Positions 1 to 8,644 of a stretch of 64,000 nt of DNA are shown here, in pieces; the first letter of the stretch is position 1; the number at the start of each line of letters is the position of its first letter. The stretch is taken from assembly GCF_031954365.1 (NCBI RefSeq), contig NZ_JAUSVZ010000006.1. One strand, given 5' to 3'. The stretch is from Brevibacillus aydinogluensis. Its GTDB lineage: Bacteria > Bacillota > Bacilli > Brevibacillales > Brevibacillaceae. The notes below the pieces were generated by a model. The model worked only from the letters and a program-made list of their open reading frames with translations. It had not been told where the DNA came from and searched no databases. Both the position numbers and the translations under genes were made by a program.

Positions 1-82
1 CGATTGCGACATGCGCTTTCGGGACCTGAAAACGCGTGGCAAGGTTAGGCACAAAATGGCTGCCAAATTGAGCATTTTCTAC

Positions 83-111
83 TTGCCAAACACACGCATT
101 CCTCTTATACT
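83..111 (+). promoter_or_regulatory. sigma-A promoter of the tetR-SMR operon
   Basis: TTGCCA (83-88) and TATACT (106-111) are separated by exactly 17 bp. Transcription should start near 118, which leaves a 5' leader of about 57 nt before the ATG at 175 and argues against the in-frame GTG at 118 as the start. Confidence 0.65.
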
Positions 112-120
112 GTAGGTGTG

Positions 121-150
121 AGGAAAATGATAGAAATAAAATATTTTCCT
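121..150. promoter_or_regulatory. inverted repeat in tetR leader, possible operator
   Basis: AGGAAAAT (121-128) and ATTTTCCT (143-150) are perfect inverted 8-bp arms just after the predicted transcription start. Autoregulation by the adjacent TetR protein is an inference; the 14-bp spacer is longer than usual for a TetR dimer site. Confidence 0.3.
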
Positions 151-174
151 TGGTTTCCGAGTGGAAGGAGTGGG

Positions 175-759
175 ATGCCCTTGCAGGAACGCATTGTTCA
201 GGCGGCGATTGAAGAAATCCAGACCAGAGGCCTCAAATTTACGATGGCGGACCTCTCGCGCCGTGCGGGTGTCAGCACGAAGACACTGTACGGCCATTTT
301 CCGTCCAAGGAAGCACTGATTGGTCATCTGATCGAACAGGAAATTCAGGACGTGCGGGACAGCATGGAAACCATCGTGAATCGGCAGGATCTGGATGTGA
401 CGGAGAAGCTGCGCCGGCTGCTGACTTATGTGCCGAGCGGGTTTGGCGGCACCGACCTGCGGTTGTGGTACGAATTGAAGCGATACTATCCCGCCCAGTG
501 GGCACTCGTGGACGCGTGCATTCAGGAAGAGTGGGACCAGGTCCGGGCCGTTTTGGAAGAAGGGATGGGCAAAGGCGTGTTTCGCCGGGTGAACACGGAC
601 ATCCTGATTCAGATGTATGTGGGCGCCTGGGAGCAGTTAATCAACCGGCAGTGGCTGACGAGAAACAACATGACTCTTGATCAGGCGCTTGACGCGGTGA
701 TCGACATCTTGCTGGGCGGAGTGGTCCGTACCCAAAAACGACAGGAGGAGAGCGTATGA
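175..759 (+). CDS. TetR/AcrR family transcriptional regulator
   Basis: A 194-residue one-component repressor, the normal TetR length. The N-terminal helix-turn-helix is clear (TMADLSRRAGVSTKTLYGHF, about residues 24-43) and is followed by an all-helical ligand-binding domain of no recognisable subfamily. I place the start at ATG 175 behind AAGGAG (165-170); an in-frame GTG at 118 sits at the predicted transcription start. The stop overlaps the ATG of the SMR efflux gene (ATGA), so the two are co-transcribed and this protein probably controls its own drug-efflux operon. The inducer cannot be told from sequence. Confidence 0.85.
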   Translation: MPLQERIVQAAIEEIQTRGLKFTMADLSRRAGVSTKTLYGHFPSKEALIGHLIEQEIQDVRDSMETIVNRQDLDVTEKLRRLLTYVPSGFGGTDLRLWYELKRYYPAQWALVDACIQEEWDQVRAVLEEGMGKGVFRRVNTDILIQMYVGAWEQLINRQWLTRNNMTLDQALDAVIDILLGGVVRTQKRQEESV

Positions 760-1136
760 GCTGGTTGTATCTGGCGTTGGCCATCTGTTTCGAGGTGGCG
801 GGCACCACATTCATGAAGCTGTCGAACGGGCTTAGCCGGCCTGTTTTTACCGTATTGATGTTCGTGTTTTACGTCATCAGTTTTTCGTCGTTGAGCATGG
901 CGCTCAAACAGCTTGAGGTGGGCACGGCATACGCGATCTGGTCGGGAGTGGGGGCGGCGGCGATTGCCGTCATCGGCTTCCTGTTTTTCAAGGATGTGCT
1001 CACTGCGCAAAAAATCATCGCCATCGCGCTCATCATCGTCGGCTGCGTAATGCTGAATTTGAGTGGCGCGGCGCACGGGGAAAGCGCTTCGGCCGGGCCG
1101 GAAAAAGGCGTTGTGGCGGAGAGTGAGGCCAAATGA
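756..1136 (+). CDS. small multidrug resistance (SMR) efflux protein
   Basis: A 126-residue, four-helix membrane protein of the EmrE/Ebr/SugE family, which exchanges protons for cationic drugs or guanidinium as a dimer. The family pattern is present: AICFEVAGTTFMKLS with the essential membrane-embedded Glu14, TM2 to TM3 with YAIWSGVGAA, and TM4 with IAIALIIVGCVMLNL. The C-terminal tail after residue 106 is a short hydrophilic extension. Its ATG overlaps the tetR stop and has AGGAGGAG about 8 nt upstream inside tetR. Heterodimeric SMR pairs exist in Bacillales, but the next gene is not an SMR partner. I cannot distinguish a quaternary-ammonium pump from a Gdx-type guanidinium exporter with confidence. 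Confidence 0.85.
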   Translation: MSWLYLALAICFEVAGTTFMKLSNGLSRPVFTVLMFVFYVISFSSLSMALKQLEVGTAYAIWSGVGAAAIAVIGFLFFKDVLTAQKIIAIALIIVGCVMLNLSGAAHGESASAGPEKGVVAESEAK

Positions 1137-1416
1137 AGCGGCTGACAGGGTTTTTCTCGATCTGTTCATCTCGATCACCGGATTTGCCAGTCTGTACGCG
1201 TACCGCAGGAAAAACAGCTGCTGGCGGCCGTTGGCGCTGATCTCGCTGGTGCTGACGTCCTGTTCCGGTCTGCAGGCGATCTCCTTTTGGCTGTTCAAAG
1301 GGGATTTTGATCCGGTTTGGTGGATTCCCAACCTGTACCTGTTGATCTATCCGCAGTTCTTTCTGCCTCGTTTTTTTCGGGAGCAGCCCGTCGTATCGGC
1401 TCCGGGCAAGGCTTGA
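1123..1416 (+). CDS. small hypothetical membrane protein
   Basis: An open frame overlaps the end of the SMR gene in a different frame and encodes a hydrophobic peptide of 97 residues if it starts at GTG 1123, or 117 at GTG 1063. Three likely membrane segments are visible: FLDLFISITGFASLYAY, LALISLVLTSCSGLQAISFW and WIPNLYLLIYPQFFLPRFF. The hydrophobic pattern with aromatic residues at segment ends looks like real coding sequence, and the frame ends before a good terminator. No start has a convincing ribosome site; GGAG at 1118-1121 is too close to GTG 1123. I recognise no family. It could be translated by coupling to the SMR gene. Confidence 0.5.
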   Translation: MRPNEAADRVFLDLFISITGFASLYAYRRKNSCWRPLALISLVLTSCSGLQAISFWLFKGDFDPVWWIPNLYLLIYPQFFLPRFFREQPVVSAPGKA

Positions 1417-1496
1417 TCACATCCCGTAGGGCAGCGTGAGCAGTCGGGTGCTTCGAGTCGCCATTTCACGTCCCCATACGGTATGTTCCATCCTCC

Positions 1497-1524
1497 GGCA
1501 CCGCTTTTTGGCGGTGTCTTTTTT
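1497..1524 (+). terminator. intrinsic terminator of the tetR-SMR operon
   Basis: GGCACCGC (1497-1504) pairs with GCGGTGTC (1511-1518) with one G-U pair, followed by six T. The rest of 1417-1714 holds no gene I can support. A TTGACA-like hexamer at 1614-1619 has no good -10 partner. Confidence 0.7.
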
Positions 1525-1714
1525 GCTGCCGGGCCTGCTGGTCCAGCACCTTCTTCATCACAGGGACTGGCAGCATTTTATCCTTTATTTTTACGGCGAT
1601 AAGTTTGTATATTTTGACAAAGGGCAATTGATTTGAATCCAACTTGTAGCCATTTGTCGAATTCATACGTCATTACAGGTAAACGACAAATTTGTTCGCG
1701 GAGGTTATGCGGAA

Positions 1715-4072
1715 ATGAATATGGCGAAGTCCAAGCACTGGCTGCTGCACATATGTGTCTGCCTGCTGCTGTTGGCCGGACCGCCCGACAGCCGGGCAGC
1801 AACGGTACATGCGGAATCATCTGTACAACTGGGCGTCACGCCCGGCATTCGCGGTGAGTACAAGCAAGCAGGCGTGGTCCCGGTTCAGGTGACAGTCAGC
1901 AATGGCGGAGCGGATGTGGAAGGCAGTCTGGTCGTAGCCGGAAGTAAGAATGACGACTTTTCTGTAGGGTACTACCAGCCTGTATCCGTCGCCAAAGGAG
2001 CGACCAAGCAGGTAACGATCACCGTACCGGGCAACGCGATCGACCCATTCGGATACGTGGCCCTGATTCAAGGCGATGAGATCGTGGCCCAAACGAAAAT
2101 CGGCGGACGCCGGCATGGTCCGGACACGCTGTTCGTGGGCGTGCTGGCGGCCGACGTTGACACCGCCAACTTCCTTGGGTCGATGCCCCAATCGGTCTTA
2201 CCCAATCCGGTGCGGGTCCTGCCGATGCAACCGGAGCAGATCCCGACTTCAAAAGTGCAGTTGGAAATGCTCGACATTCTGGTTTTGAACAATTTTGCCC
2301 TGGACGGGTTAAATGGACAGCAGGTGCAGGCGATCCGCGACTGGACAGCGGGGGGAGGCATGCTCGTGCTGGCCGGCGGTGCCCACTACAACAAGACGGC
2401 GGGGGTGCTTGCCGACCTTTCGCCGGTAGAGGTGACCGGTGTTACGAGCCTGACCGCTTTTTCCAGTCTGGCGGTGGAGAAAAACAAGCCGCTTGTGCTG
2501 GAAAAGCCGTTTACGATCAGTGCGGGACGTCTGAAAACGGGCAGCGTGGTCCATGCGGAGGGGGGCGTTCCGTTAATGGCGGTGCGTTCGCTGGGTGAGG
2601 GCAAAGTGCTGTACGTTGCCTACGACCTGTCGGAAGAGCCGGTGGCAAGCTGGAGCGGCAACAGCCGTTTCTGGGCGGAGACGCTGACCAAGGCGTTTGG
2701 CTCATCACTGCAACGAACAGAAAGAGATCCCATGGATGGCATGTGGGGATTAAACCAGGCCGCCGACCGCATTCCCCAGCTGAAATTGCCGGACGTGAAG
2801 TGGACAGCGCTGTTTTTTGGCTGCTACGCGCTGCTGGCGGGTCCGGTCTTCTATTACCTGCTGCGCCGCAAGCGAAAGCAGGGCTACATGTGGGTGGTTG
2901 TCCCGGTGTTTGCCGTCATCACCGGCGTCGCTATTTTTTCGTACGGCGCGCTGCAGCGGGGAACTGGCGCGCTCGTGCATCAAACCGGCATCATCCACTT
3001 GCAGGGGGACGGACAGGCGCGGGCCAAGGCGGTCACGGCGCTGTTTGTGCCGACGAGCGGCGACTATGAGCTGGAAGTAAAGGGCGACGGCAAGGTGTGG
3101 CCGATTCAGCACCATTACCTCGGTGAAGCGTCGACGAAGGCGTGGGTCTCGATGCAGTCGGATCGGTCGCTCGTGCAGTTCCGCGACGTCGAGTTTTGGT
3201 CCATGCGCAAGGTGGGGATGGAGCACATCGTCACCGACGCTGGTTTGTTTGAGGCCGATCTGGTCTACGCCGACGGCACCGTCAAAGGGACGGTGACCAA
3301 CAAGTCAAAGTATGCGCTGCGGGACGTCGTCATCGTCTCGGGCCGCAAGGTGCAAAAGGTGCCTGAACTGGCGCCGGGATCGAGTGTCCAGGTCAACCTG
3401 CCGTTTAATCCGGCACAAATAGACAATTCTGTCTATCAGTCCAGAACCGATATTCTCCCGCCGCACGTGGACTGGTACGACCCGTATGAAACGAGTCGGG
3501 AAGGCGAGATGATCCACGATTTGGATCGAGGAAGCGGCTTCCGGCCGGCGTCACTCATGCTTTTTGGCTGGACACAGACCCCTGCGGTGGAGACGGACGT
3601 GAAGAACAGGCGGTCTCAGACGGAAAGCCTGACGTTGGTGACGCAGCCGCTGTCGCTGAAGCCCTCCACGGACGGCCATATTGTCTACCCGCCCGGAACG
3701 ATTGTGCCTATCAAAACGAGCAGTTCGGTGAAGGTTGATGAACGCGACGACGGGTATATGATGCAGGCGGGCGAGATCACGCTTGACTTCCCGATCGAAC
3801 TTGGGGACAAACAGGTGAAGATCACGAACATTTACCTCTACACCTGGTCGGACAGCAATACGCAGTTTGATAAACAGGTGTACAACTGGAAGACCCATAA
3901 ATTTGATCCGTTCGAAAAGGCGTTTGCCAACAACACGATGACCGGGGACAAGACGCCGGTGTACCTCTCGCCCGAAGGCACGCTTCGGATCAAGTTTTCG
4001 CACCGGTATGAAGATTACCGCCACCTCGGCACCCCGGTGATCAGCGTGGAAGGAAAGGTGATGCGTCCATGA
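1715..4072 (+). CDS. secreted/membrane protein with GATase-like domain, first gene of MoxR-VWA operon
   Basis: A 785-residue protein with an N-terminal signal segment (HWLLHICVCLLLLAG, about residues 7-21). A beta-rich extracytoplasmic region follows, then a Rossmann/glutamine-amidotransferase-like fold at about 140-330 (LEMLDILVLNNFALDGLN, IRDWTAGGGMLVLAGG, LGEGKVLYVAYDLSE), the arrangement common in proteins encoded beside MoxR/VWA genes. Two adjacent membrane helices lie near 364-385 and 394-412, and a long C-terminal part of about 370 residues looks extracytoplasmic. The start follows GCGGAGG at a good distance. It overlaps the next gene by ATGA. There is no catalytic Cys typical of working amidotransferases, so the domain is probably a binding module. 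Function unknown; the neighbourhood suggests a cell-envelope assembly or stress role. Confidence 0.75.
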   Translation: MNMAKSKHWLLHICVCLLLLAGPPDSRAATVHAESSVQLGVTPGIRGEYKQAGVVPVQVTVSNGGADVEGSLVVAGSKNDDFSVGYYQPVSVAKGATKQVTITVPGNAIDPFGYVALIQGDEIVAQTKIGGRRHGPDTLFVGVLAADVDTANFLGSMPQSVLPNPVRVLPMQPEQIPTSKVQLEMLDILVLNNFALDGLNGQQVQAIRDWTAGGGMLVLAGGAHYNKTAGVLADLSPVEVTGVTSLTAFSSLAVEKNKPLVLEKPFTISAGRLKTGSVVHAEGGVPLMAVRSLGEGKVLYVAYDLSEEPVASWSGNSRFWAETLTKAFGSSLQRTERDPMDGMWGLNQAADRIPQLKLPDVKWTALFFGCYALLAGPVFYYLLRRKRKQGYMWVVVPVFAVITGVAIFSYGALQRGTGALVHQTGIIHLQGDGQARAKAVTALFVPTSGDYELEVKGDGKVWPIQHHYLGEASTKAWVSMQSDRSLVQFRDVEFWSMRKVGMEHIVTDAGLFEADLVYADGTVKGTVTNKSKYALRDVVIVSGRKVQKVPELAPGSSVQVNLPFNPAQIDNSVYQSRTDILPPHVDWYDPYETSREGEMIHDLDRGSGFRPASLMLFGWTQTPAVETDVKNRRSQTESLTLVTQPLSLKPSTDGHIVYPPGTIVPIKTSSSVKVDERDDGYMMQAGEITLDFPIELGDKQVKITNIYLYTWSDSNTQFDKQVYNWKTHKFDPFEKAFANNTMTGDKTPVYLSPEGTLRIKFSHRYEDYRHLGTPVISVEGKVMRP

Positions 4073-4995
4073 TCCAGATCAATCGGCTGGTAAAGCGATA
4101 CGGCAAAATGGAAGCGTTGAAAGGGCTGACGCTGGAGATTGAGAAGGGCACCGTGTTTGGCTTCGTCGGCCCGAATGGAGCCGGCAAGTCGACGACAATG
4201 TCCATTCTGGCCACCTTGCTGGAGCCGACCAGCGGCCAGGCGTACGTCGGCGGATACGAAGTGACAAAGCATCCGCGTGAAGTGCGCAAGCTGATCGGCT
4301 ACATGCCTGATTTTTTCGGGGTGTACGACAATTTGACGGCGGAGGAGTACCTGGACTTCTACGGAGCCAACTACGACATTCCCGCCCAGGAGCGCCGGCA
4401 GATCATTCCGCAATTGCTGGAGCTGGTCAATCTGAGCCACAAGCGGGACGCGTATGTAGACTCGCTGTCGCGGGGGATGAAGCAGCGCCTGGGATTGGCC
4501 CGCTGCCTCGTGCACAATCCGGAAGTGCTGATCCTCGACGAACCGGCATCCGGATTGGACCCCAGGGCCCGGATCGAGCTGCGCGAGATTTTGAAGGAAC
4601 TGCGCGACATGGGCAAGACCATCATCATCAGCTCGCACATTCTGCCGGAGCTGGCCGAGATGTGCGACGTGATCGGCATCATCGAGGGCGGCAGCCTGGT
4701 CGCGTGTGGCAGAGTGGACGAGATTTACCAGAAGATGCAGGAAAAGCGGGTGCTGCGCATCCGCCTGCTGGACCGCGTGGAGGAAGCGATGACCCGGCTG
4801 CGTGAAGTGCCGACCGTATCAGACGTCACGCGCGAAGGCAGCTGGGTGGTAGCCGGGTTTACGGGAAATGACGAGCAGCAGGCAGCGCTGCTGCGCGATT
4901 TGGCGGCCGCGGGACTGCCGGTGGCCGCGTTCAACGAGGAGCAGGGCAATCTGGAAGAAATCTTTTTGGAAATCACGAAGGGGGTGGGCTCATGA
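4069..4995 (+). CDS. ABC transporter ATP-binding protein
   Basis: A 308-residue ABC-2 type ATPase. Walker A GPNGAGKST is at residues 34-42, the Q-loop region is GYMPDFFGVYDNLT, the signature is LSRGMKQRL near 133 and Walker B plus D-loop is VLILDEPASGLDP near 150. The C-terminal 80 residues form the extra domain seen in ABC-2 ATPases of the CcmA/NatA/YhaQ class. It overlaps both neighbours by 4 nt, so it is made together with the permease that follows. The substrate is unknown. The constant company of MoxR and VWA genes suggests an envelope-related transporter rather than a nutrient importer. Confidence 0.9.
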   Translation: MIQINRLVKRYGKMEALKGLTLEIEKGTVFGFVGPNGAGKSTTMSILATLLEPTSGQAYVGGYEVTKHPREVRKLIGYMPDFFGVYDNLTAEEYLDFYGANYDIPAQERRQIIPQLLELVNLSHKRDAYVDSLSRGMKQRLGLARCLVHNPEVLILDEPASGLDPRARIELREILKELRDMGKTIIISSHILPELAEMCDVIGIIEGGSLVACGRVDEIYQKMQEKRVLRIRLLDRVEEAMTRLREVPTVSDVTREGSWVVAGFTGNDEQQAALLRDLAAAGLPVAAFNEEQGNLEEIFLEITKGVGS

Positions 4996-5882
4996 ACCTC
5001 ATGCAGCGATTGCGCAACCCTGTGCTTGTAAACGAGTGGAAACTGCGGATGCGGACGCGCCGTTCGCCGTGGATCATCGCCTTTTACCTGCTGGCGTTGG
5101 GCATGGTGACGCTGACGTTTATCTATCTGGTGACGGGAGGCCGCGGCTACTACAACATGAACAACTCGCGCGAAATGTTCATCGTGCTCTCAATCCTGCA
5201 GTTGGGGATGATTTGCTTTGTCGTGCCGGGGTTGACGGCAGGGGTGATTTCCGGCGAGCGGGAGCGTCAGACGCTGAACGTCTTGCTGACAACCAACATC
5301 AGCGCGACCAAACTGATTTTGGGCAAATGGCTGGCGTCACTCAGCTTTGTGACGTTTCTCGTGTTCTCCACTATCCCGCTGTACGCGATCGTCTTTTTGT
5401 ACGGCGGCATCTCTCCCGCCCAACTGCTGAAGGTGTTCGGCTTTTACCTGGTTACCATGTTGGCATTGGGCAGCGTCGGGGTGCTGATCTCGACATTGAT
5501 CAAACGGACGGGAGTCGCTACGGTGTTGAGCTATGCGGTCGTCTTCGCGTATACCGCGGGCACCGTCATCCTGGCCGAAGTAATCCGTGAGTTCATCGAG
5601 TACCAGCAGCGGCAAAACCCTGCGCCGGTGCGCACGGAGCCGCTGTTGCCTGATCTGCTGCACAGCATCAATCCGCTGGTCGGAATGCTGGGCATTTTTA
5701 ACGAAGGACCTGTGCATGATCTGCGCCGGACGCTCAGCAGCCAGTTCTCGTTCGTTTTGGTTGACCCGTTCTGGCTGTACGTGCTGTTTCTGACGTTTGT
5801 CACCGCAATCTGCCTGGCGCTGGCTGTTTATCTGATCAAGCCGGTGCGCCCCCGTTTGCGAAAAGCGGCGAATAAGGAGTGA
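4992..5882 (+). CDS. ABC-2 type transporter permease
   Basis: A 296-residue integral membrane protein with about six helices. The first is at residues 27-48 (WIIAFYLLALGMVTLTFIYL), followed by LSILQLGMICFVVPGLTAGV, and the family motif region GERERQTLNVLLTT lies between helices 2 and 3, as in ABC-2 exporters. Helices then occur at FVTFLVFSTIPLYAIVFLYGG, FGFYLVTMLALGSVGVLIST and VLSYAVVFAYTAGTVILAEV, with one at the C terminus. ATGA overlap with the ATPase gene implies a fixed pair. The next gene starts 6 nt after its stop. Confidence 0.88.
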   Translation: MNLMQRLRNPVLVNEWKLRMRTRRSPWIIAFYLLALGMVTLTFIYLVTGGRGYYNMNNSREMFIVLSILQLGMICFVVPGLTAGVISGERERQTLNVLLTTNISATKLILGKWLASLSFVTFLVFSTIPLYAIVFLYGGISPAQLLKVFGFYLVTMLALGSVGVLISTLIKRTGVATVLSYAVVFAYTAGTVILAEVIREFIEYQQRQNPAPVRTEPLLPDLLHSINPLVGMLGIFNEGPVHDLRRTLSSQFSFVLVDPFWLYVLFLTFVTAICLALAVYLIKPVRPRLRKAANKE

Positions 5883-5888
5883 TGGGTC

Positions 5889-7631
5889 GTGTCCATCCGG
5901 CAACAGAAGGAACAGAAGGATGAGCTGTCCGCGCTGCTCCGGCCGATCCGCAGGAGGTTGAGCGTCCAGAAGCTTGTGCTCAGGCTCACGGCGGGTGTCC
6001 TGTGGGGACTGGGGGGAAGCCTGATGGTTCTTCTCATCGCCCGCCTGGTGCCCATCCCGTACTACAAGGCGATTGCGGCCGCCATCTGCCTGCTCGCAGT
6101 GGCGGCGGGAGCGATTGTCGCCTTTATTCACCGTCCTGATGAGCGGGAGTGCGCGCTGCTGGCCGACCGTCAGGGATTGGCACAGCGGGTCGTGACGGCG
6201 CTGGAGCACCGTGAAAGTACGTCGCCGCTAGCTGTTATGCAGCGGGAGGACGCCGTACGCCGCTTGCGCGAGGCGCTGCCGCAGGTGCTGGAGAGCATCC
6301 CCGTCCTGCCAGATGCAAAACGGCCCGCGTACGCAGCGGGATGCCTGCTCTCCCTTTGTCTCCTGCTGGTTTTCTGGGCCAACCCGCAGGATGAGCGGCT
6401 GGCACAGCTGGCCCAGGAGCGGGAGGCGAAGAAAGCGGCGCAAGAGGCGGTGACGAAGCTGGAGCAGGAGGCCAAAGCCGCTGAGGGGTTGAGCGACGCG
6501 CAAAAAAAGAAGCTGGAAGAGATACTGGCGCAAGCCAAAAAGGCGCTGTCGGAGGCGGACAGTCAGACCGAACGGCTCCAGGCGCTGAAGGCAGCGGAAA
6601 AGCAGTTGGATCAATGGAAGCAGGCGGAACTGGCGAAGCAGGCGGCACTGCAGCGTTTGCAGCAGTCGCTGGCGCAGCATCAAGGACTGCGGCAGGCGGC
6701 GGCTTCTCTCAGCAAAGAGGACCGGCAGGCGCTGGTAGAAGCGCTGCGCCAGTCGGCTAAAGCGCTGGAGGCGCTGTCTGCCAAGGAGCGGCAATCTCTT
6801 GCCGAGGAGCTGCAAAAAGCGGCGGAACAGTTGGCTCAGGCCGCTGCTGACGCCGGGACGGAAGACGCCGCCGCCACCGCGGCGCAATTGAAGCAGGCGG
6901 CCGAGCAGTTGGCCCAGGGCAACGTGCAGTCGGCCATGGCATCACTGCAATCCGGCTTGCTGCAGGCCATGCAGCAGGTGACACAGGCGCAGCAGGGAGC
7001 GCTGCTGGCCGCACAGTCACTGGCCGCGCTGCAGCAGTCGCAGATGATGCTGGCAGCAGCCGGTTCCCCGTCCGGCAGCGCCGGCCAGACAGGGATGGGC
7101 TTTGGCGCGGGAACAGCGGGATCAGTCGGCGCGGGAACGGCAGTCCCCGCCTCCGGGTCTGCGGGGGCGAATTCCTCGGGAGCAGGCTCCCAACAAGGCC
7201 AAGGGACATCCCCAGCCGGCAGTGCAGGTGGAAACGGCCAGGCAGGCGGAGGAAGCGGTTCCGGTGCGGGTAATGGCTCCGGGAATGGAGCAGGCTCCGG
7301 CAGCGGTGCCGGGGTGGGGGGAGGTTCCGGCAAAGGTGGCGGCAAGGGCCCGGGTGCGGGTCTGGGCGCAGGCAGACATGAACTGGTGACCGTCCCATCA
7401 CCCCGCATCGGCGCAGAAGGGCCGACCGATACCGTGGGCGGTCCGCTCGGAGCCGGTCCCTCCCAGTCCCGGGCCAGCACCACGACACAGGTGTCGTCAG
7501 GAGCTGCCCGTCCCTATGAAGAGGTATACAGCCAATACGCTTCGTTTGTCCGCGAGAGCCTGGAACACGGGAAAATTCCGGACGATTACCAGGACGCGGT
7601 CAAAGCGTATTTCAGCAGTATCGAACCCTAA
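5889..7631 (+). CDS. coiled-coil membrane protein with Gly/Ser-rich region
   Basis: A 580-residue protein starting at GTG, 6 nt after the permease stop. It has helices near residues 34-52, 58-78 and 148-164, a long Ala/Glu/Gln/Lys-rich coiled coil from about 170 to 390, a low-complexity Gly/Ala/Ser stretch at about 392-500 and a short conserved-looking C terminus (YEEVYSQYASFVRESLEHGK, then IPDDYQDAVKAYFSS). A C-terminal tail of the type (I/V)P-x-x-Y-x-x-x-V-x-x-YF-x-S-(I/L) is familiar to me from large membrane proteins encoded in MoxR/VWA clusters, so the family is probably real despite the repetitive middle. Function unknown. The coiled coil and flexible linker suggest a scaffold for the MoxR/VWA partners. 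Confidence 0.7.
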   Translation: MSIRQQKEQKDELSALLRPIRRRLSVQKLVLRLTAGVLWGLGGSLMVLLIARLVPIPYYKAIAAAICLLAVAAGAIVAFIHRPDERECALLADRQGLAQRVVTALEHRESTSPLAVMQREDAVRRLREALPQVLESIPVLPDAKRPAYAAGCLLSLCLLLVFWANPQDERLAQLAQEREAKKAAQEAVTKLEQEAKAAEGLSDAQKKKLEEILAQAKKALSEADSQTERLQALKAAEKQLDQWKQAELAKQAALQRLQQSLAQHQGLRQAAASLSKEDRQALVEALRQSAKALEALSAKERQSLAEELQKAAEQLAQAAADAGTEDAAATAAQLKQAAEQLAQGNVQSAMASLQSGLLQAMQQVTQAQQGALLAAQSLAALQQSQMMLAAAGSPSGSAGQTGMGFGAGTAGSVGAGTAVPASGSAGANSSGAGSQQGQGTSPAGSAGGNGQAGGGSGSGAGNGSGNGAGSGSGAGVGGGSGKGGGKGPGAGLGAGRHELVTVPSPRIGAEGPTDTVGGPLGAGPSQSRASTTTQVSSGAARPYEEVYSQYASFVRESLEHGKIPDDYQDAVKAYFSSIEP

Positions 7632-7660
7632 GCGAATACGTGAAGCAAGGAGACGTGGCG

Positions 7661-8644
7661 ATGACACAACATGCAGTGGAAGAGTGCCTCAGCCGGGTGG
7701 AACGGGTGAGGCAGGAGATCGGAAAAGTGCTGGTGGGGCAAAAAGACGTGGTGGAGCAGCTGCTCTGGGCGGTTTTTGCCGGCGGCCACGCGCTGCTGGA
7801 GGGCGTGCCCGGGCTGGGCAAGACGCTGTTGGTGAAGACGCTTGCGCAGGCGTTCGAACTGTCGTTTCAGCGGATTCAGTTCACCCCCGACCTGATGCCC
7901 ACCGACATCACGGGGACCAACATCCTGCGCGTGGACGAAACGGGGCAGCAGTCGTTCCAGTTCCAACCAGGCCCCGTCTTCGCCCATGTCGTGCTGGCTG
8001 ACGAAATCAACCGGGCTACGCCGAAGACGCAGAGCGCGCTTTTGGAGGCGATGCAGGAGCGGACCGTCTCTGCGGGAGGGAGCACGCGGCCGCTCCCGGA
8101 GCCGTTTTTCGTGCTGGCGACGCAAAACCCGCTGGAGCAGGAAGGGACCTATCCGCTGCCGGAAGCGCAGATGGACCGGTTCCTGATTAAAATCGACGTG
8201 CCGTTTCCCAGCGAGGATGAGCTGAGGGAGATCGTTTTGCGGACGACGGCGGGACAGCCGGCGTCTGTGGAAAAGGTGGCCTCCGCACGGGAGATCGCCG
8301 AGATCCAGCAGGCGGCGCGCGACATTCTGGTGGCTGATCCGGTGCTGCGATACGCGGTCAAATTGCTGCTGGCCACCCATCCCGGTGAACAGGCGGTGGA
8401 GTCGGTCAACCGGTACGTCCGTTCCGGGGCGGGACCGCGCGGCGTGCAGGCAATGGTGGCGTTGGCCAAGGTGCGCGCCCTGCTGGCCGGCCGTTTCAAC
8501 CTGGCCTACGAAGACATCGACGCGGTTGCGCTGCCGGCGCTCAGGCACCGCGTGTTTCTCAACTTTGAAGGGGAAGCAAACGGCATCCGCCCTGACCGGA
8601 TTATCACCGACATTCTGGCCGCGCTGGAGAAGGACAAGGCATGA
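7661..8644 (+). CDS. MoxR-family AAA+ ATPase
   Basis: A 327-residue AAA_3/MoxR ATPase, a chaperone-like enzyme that works with VWA proteins to mature or activate complexes. Walker A is GVPGLGKT (48-55), Walker B is VVLADEINRATPKTQSALLE with D114-E115, sensor 1 is FVLATQNPLEQEGTYPLPEA and the C-terminal lid ends in the typical RIITDIL segment. I chose ATG 7661 because AAGGAG (7647-7652) lies 8 nt before it; an upstream in-frame GTG at 7640 lacks a site. It overlaps the DUF58 gene by ATGA. MoxR-DUF58-VWA gene order is the hallmark of this system across bacteria; the target in this organism is unknown. Confidence 0.93.
   Translation: MTQHAVEECLSRVERVRQEIGKVLVGQKDVVEQLLWAVFAGGHALLEGVPGLGKTLLVKTLAQAFELSFQRIQFTPDLMPTDITGTNILRVDETGQQSFQFQPGPVFAHVVLADEINRATPKTQSALLEAMQERTVSAGGSTRPLPEPFFVLATQNPLEQEGTYPLPEAQMDRFLIKIDVPFPSEDELREIVLRTTAGQPASVEKVASAREIAEIQQAARDILVADPVLRYAVKLLLATHPGEQAVESVNRYVRSGAGPRGVQAMVALAKVRALLAGRFNLAYEDIDAVALPALRHRVFLNFEGEANGIRPDRIITDILAALEKDKA

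Noticed and set aside
1436..1636. A 66-codon frame between the small membrane protein and the MoxR operon
   Set aside because: It covers the terminator hairpin at 1497-1524, has no ribosome site and no membrane or domain pattern.
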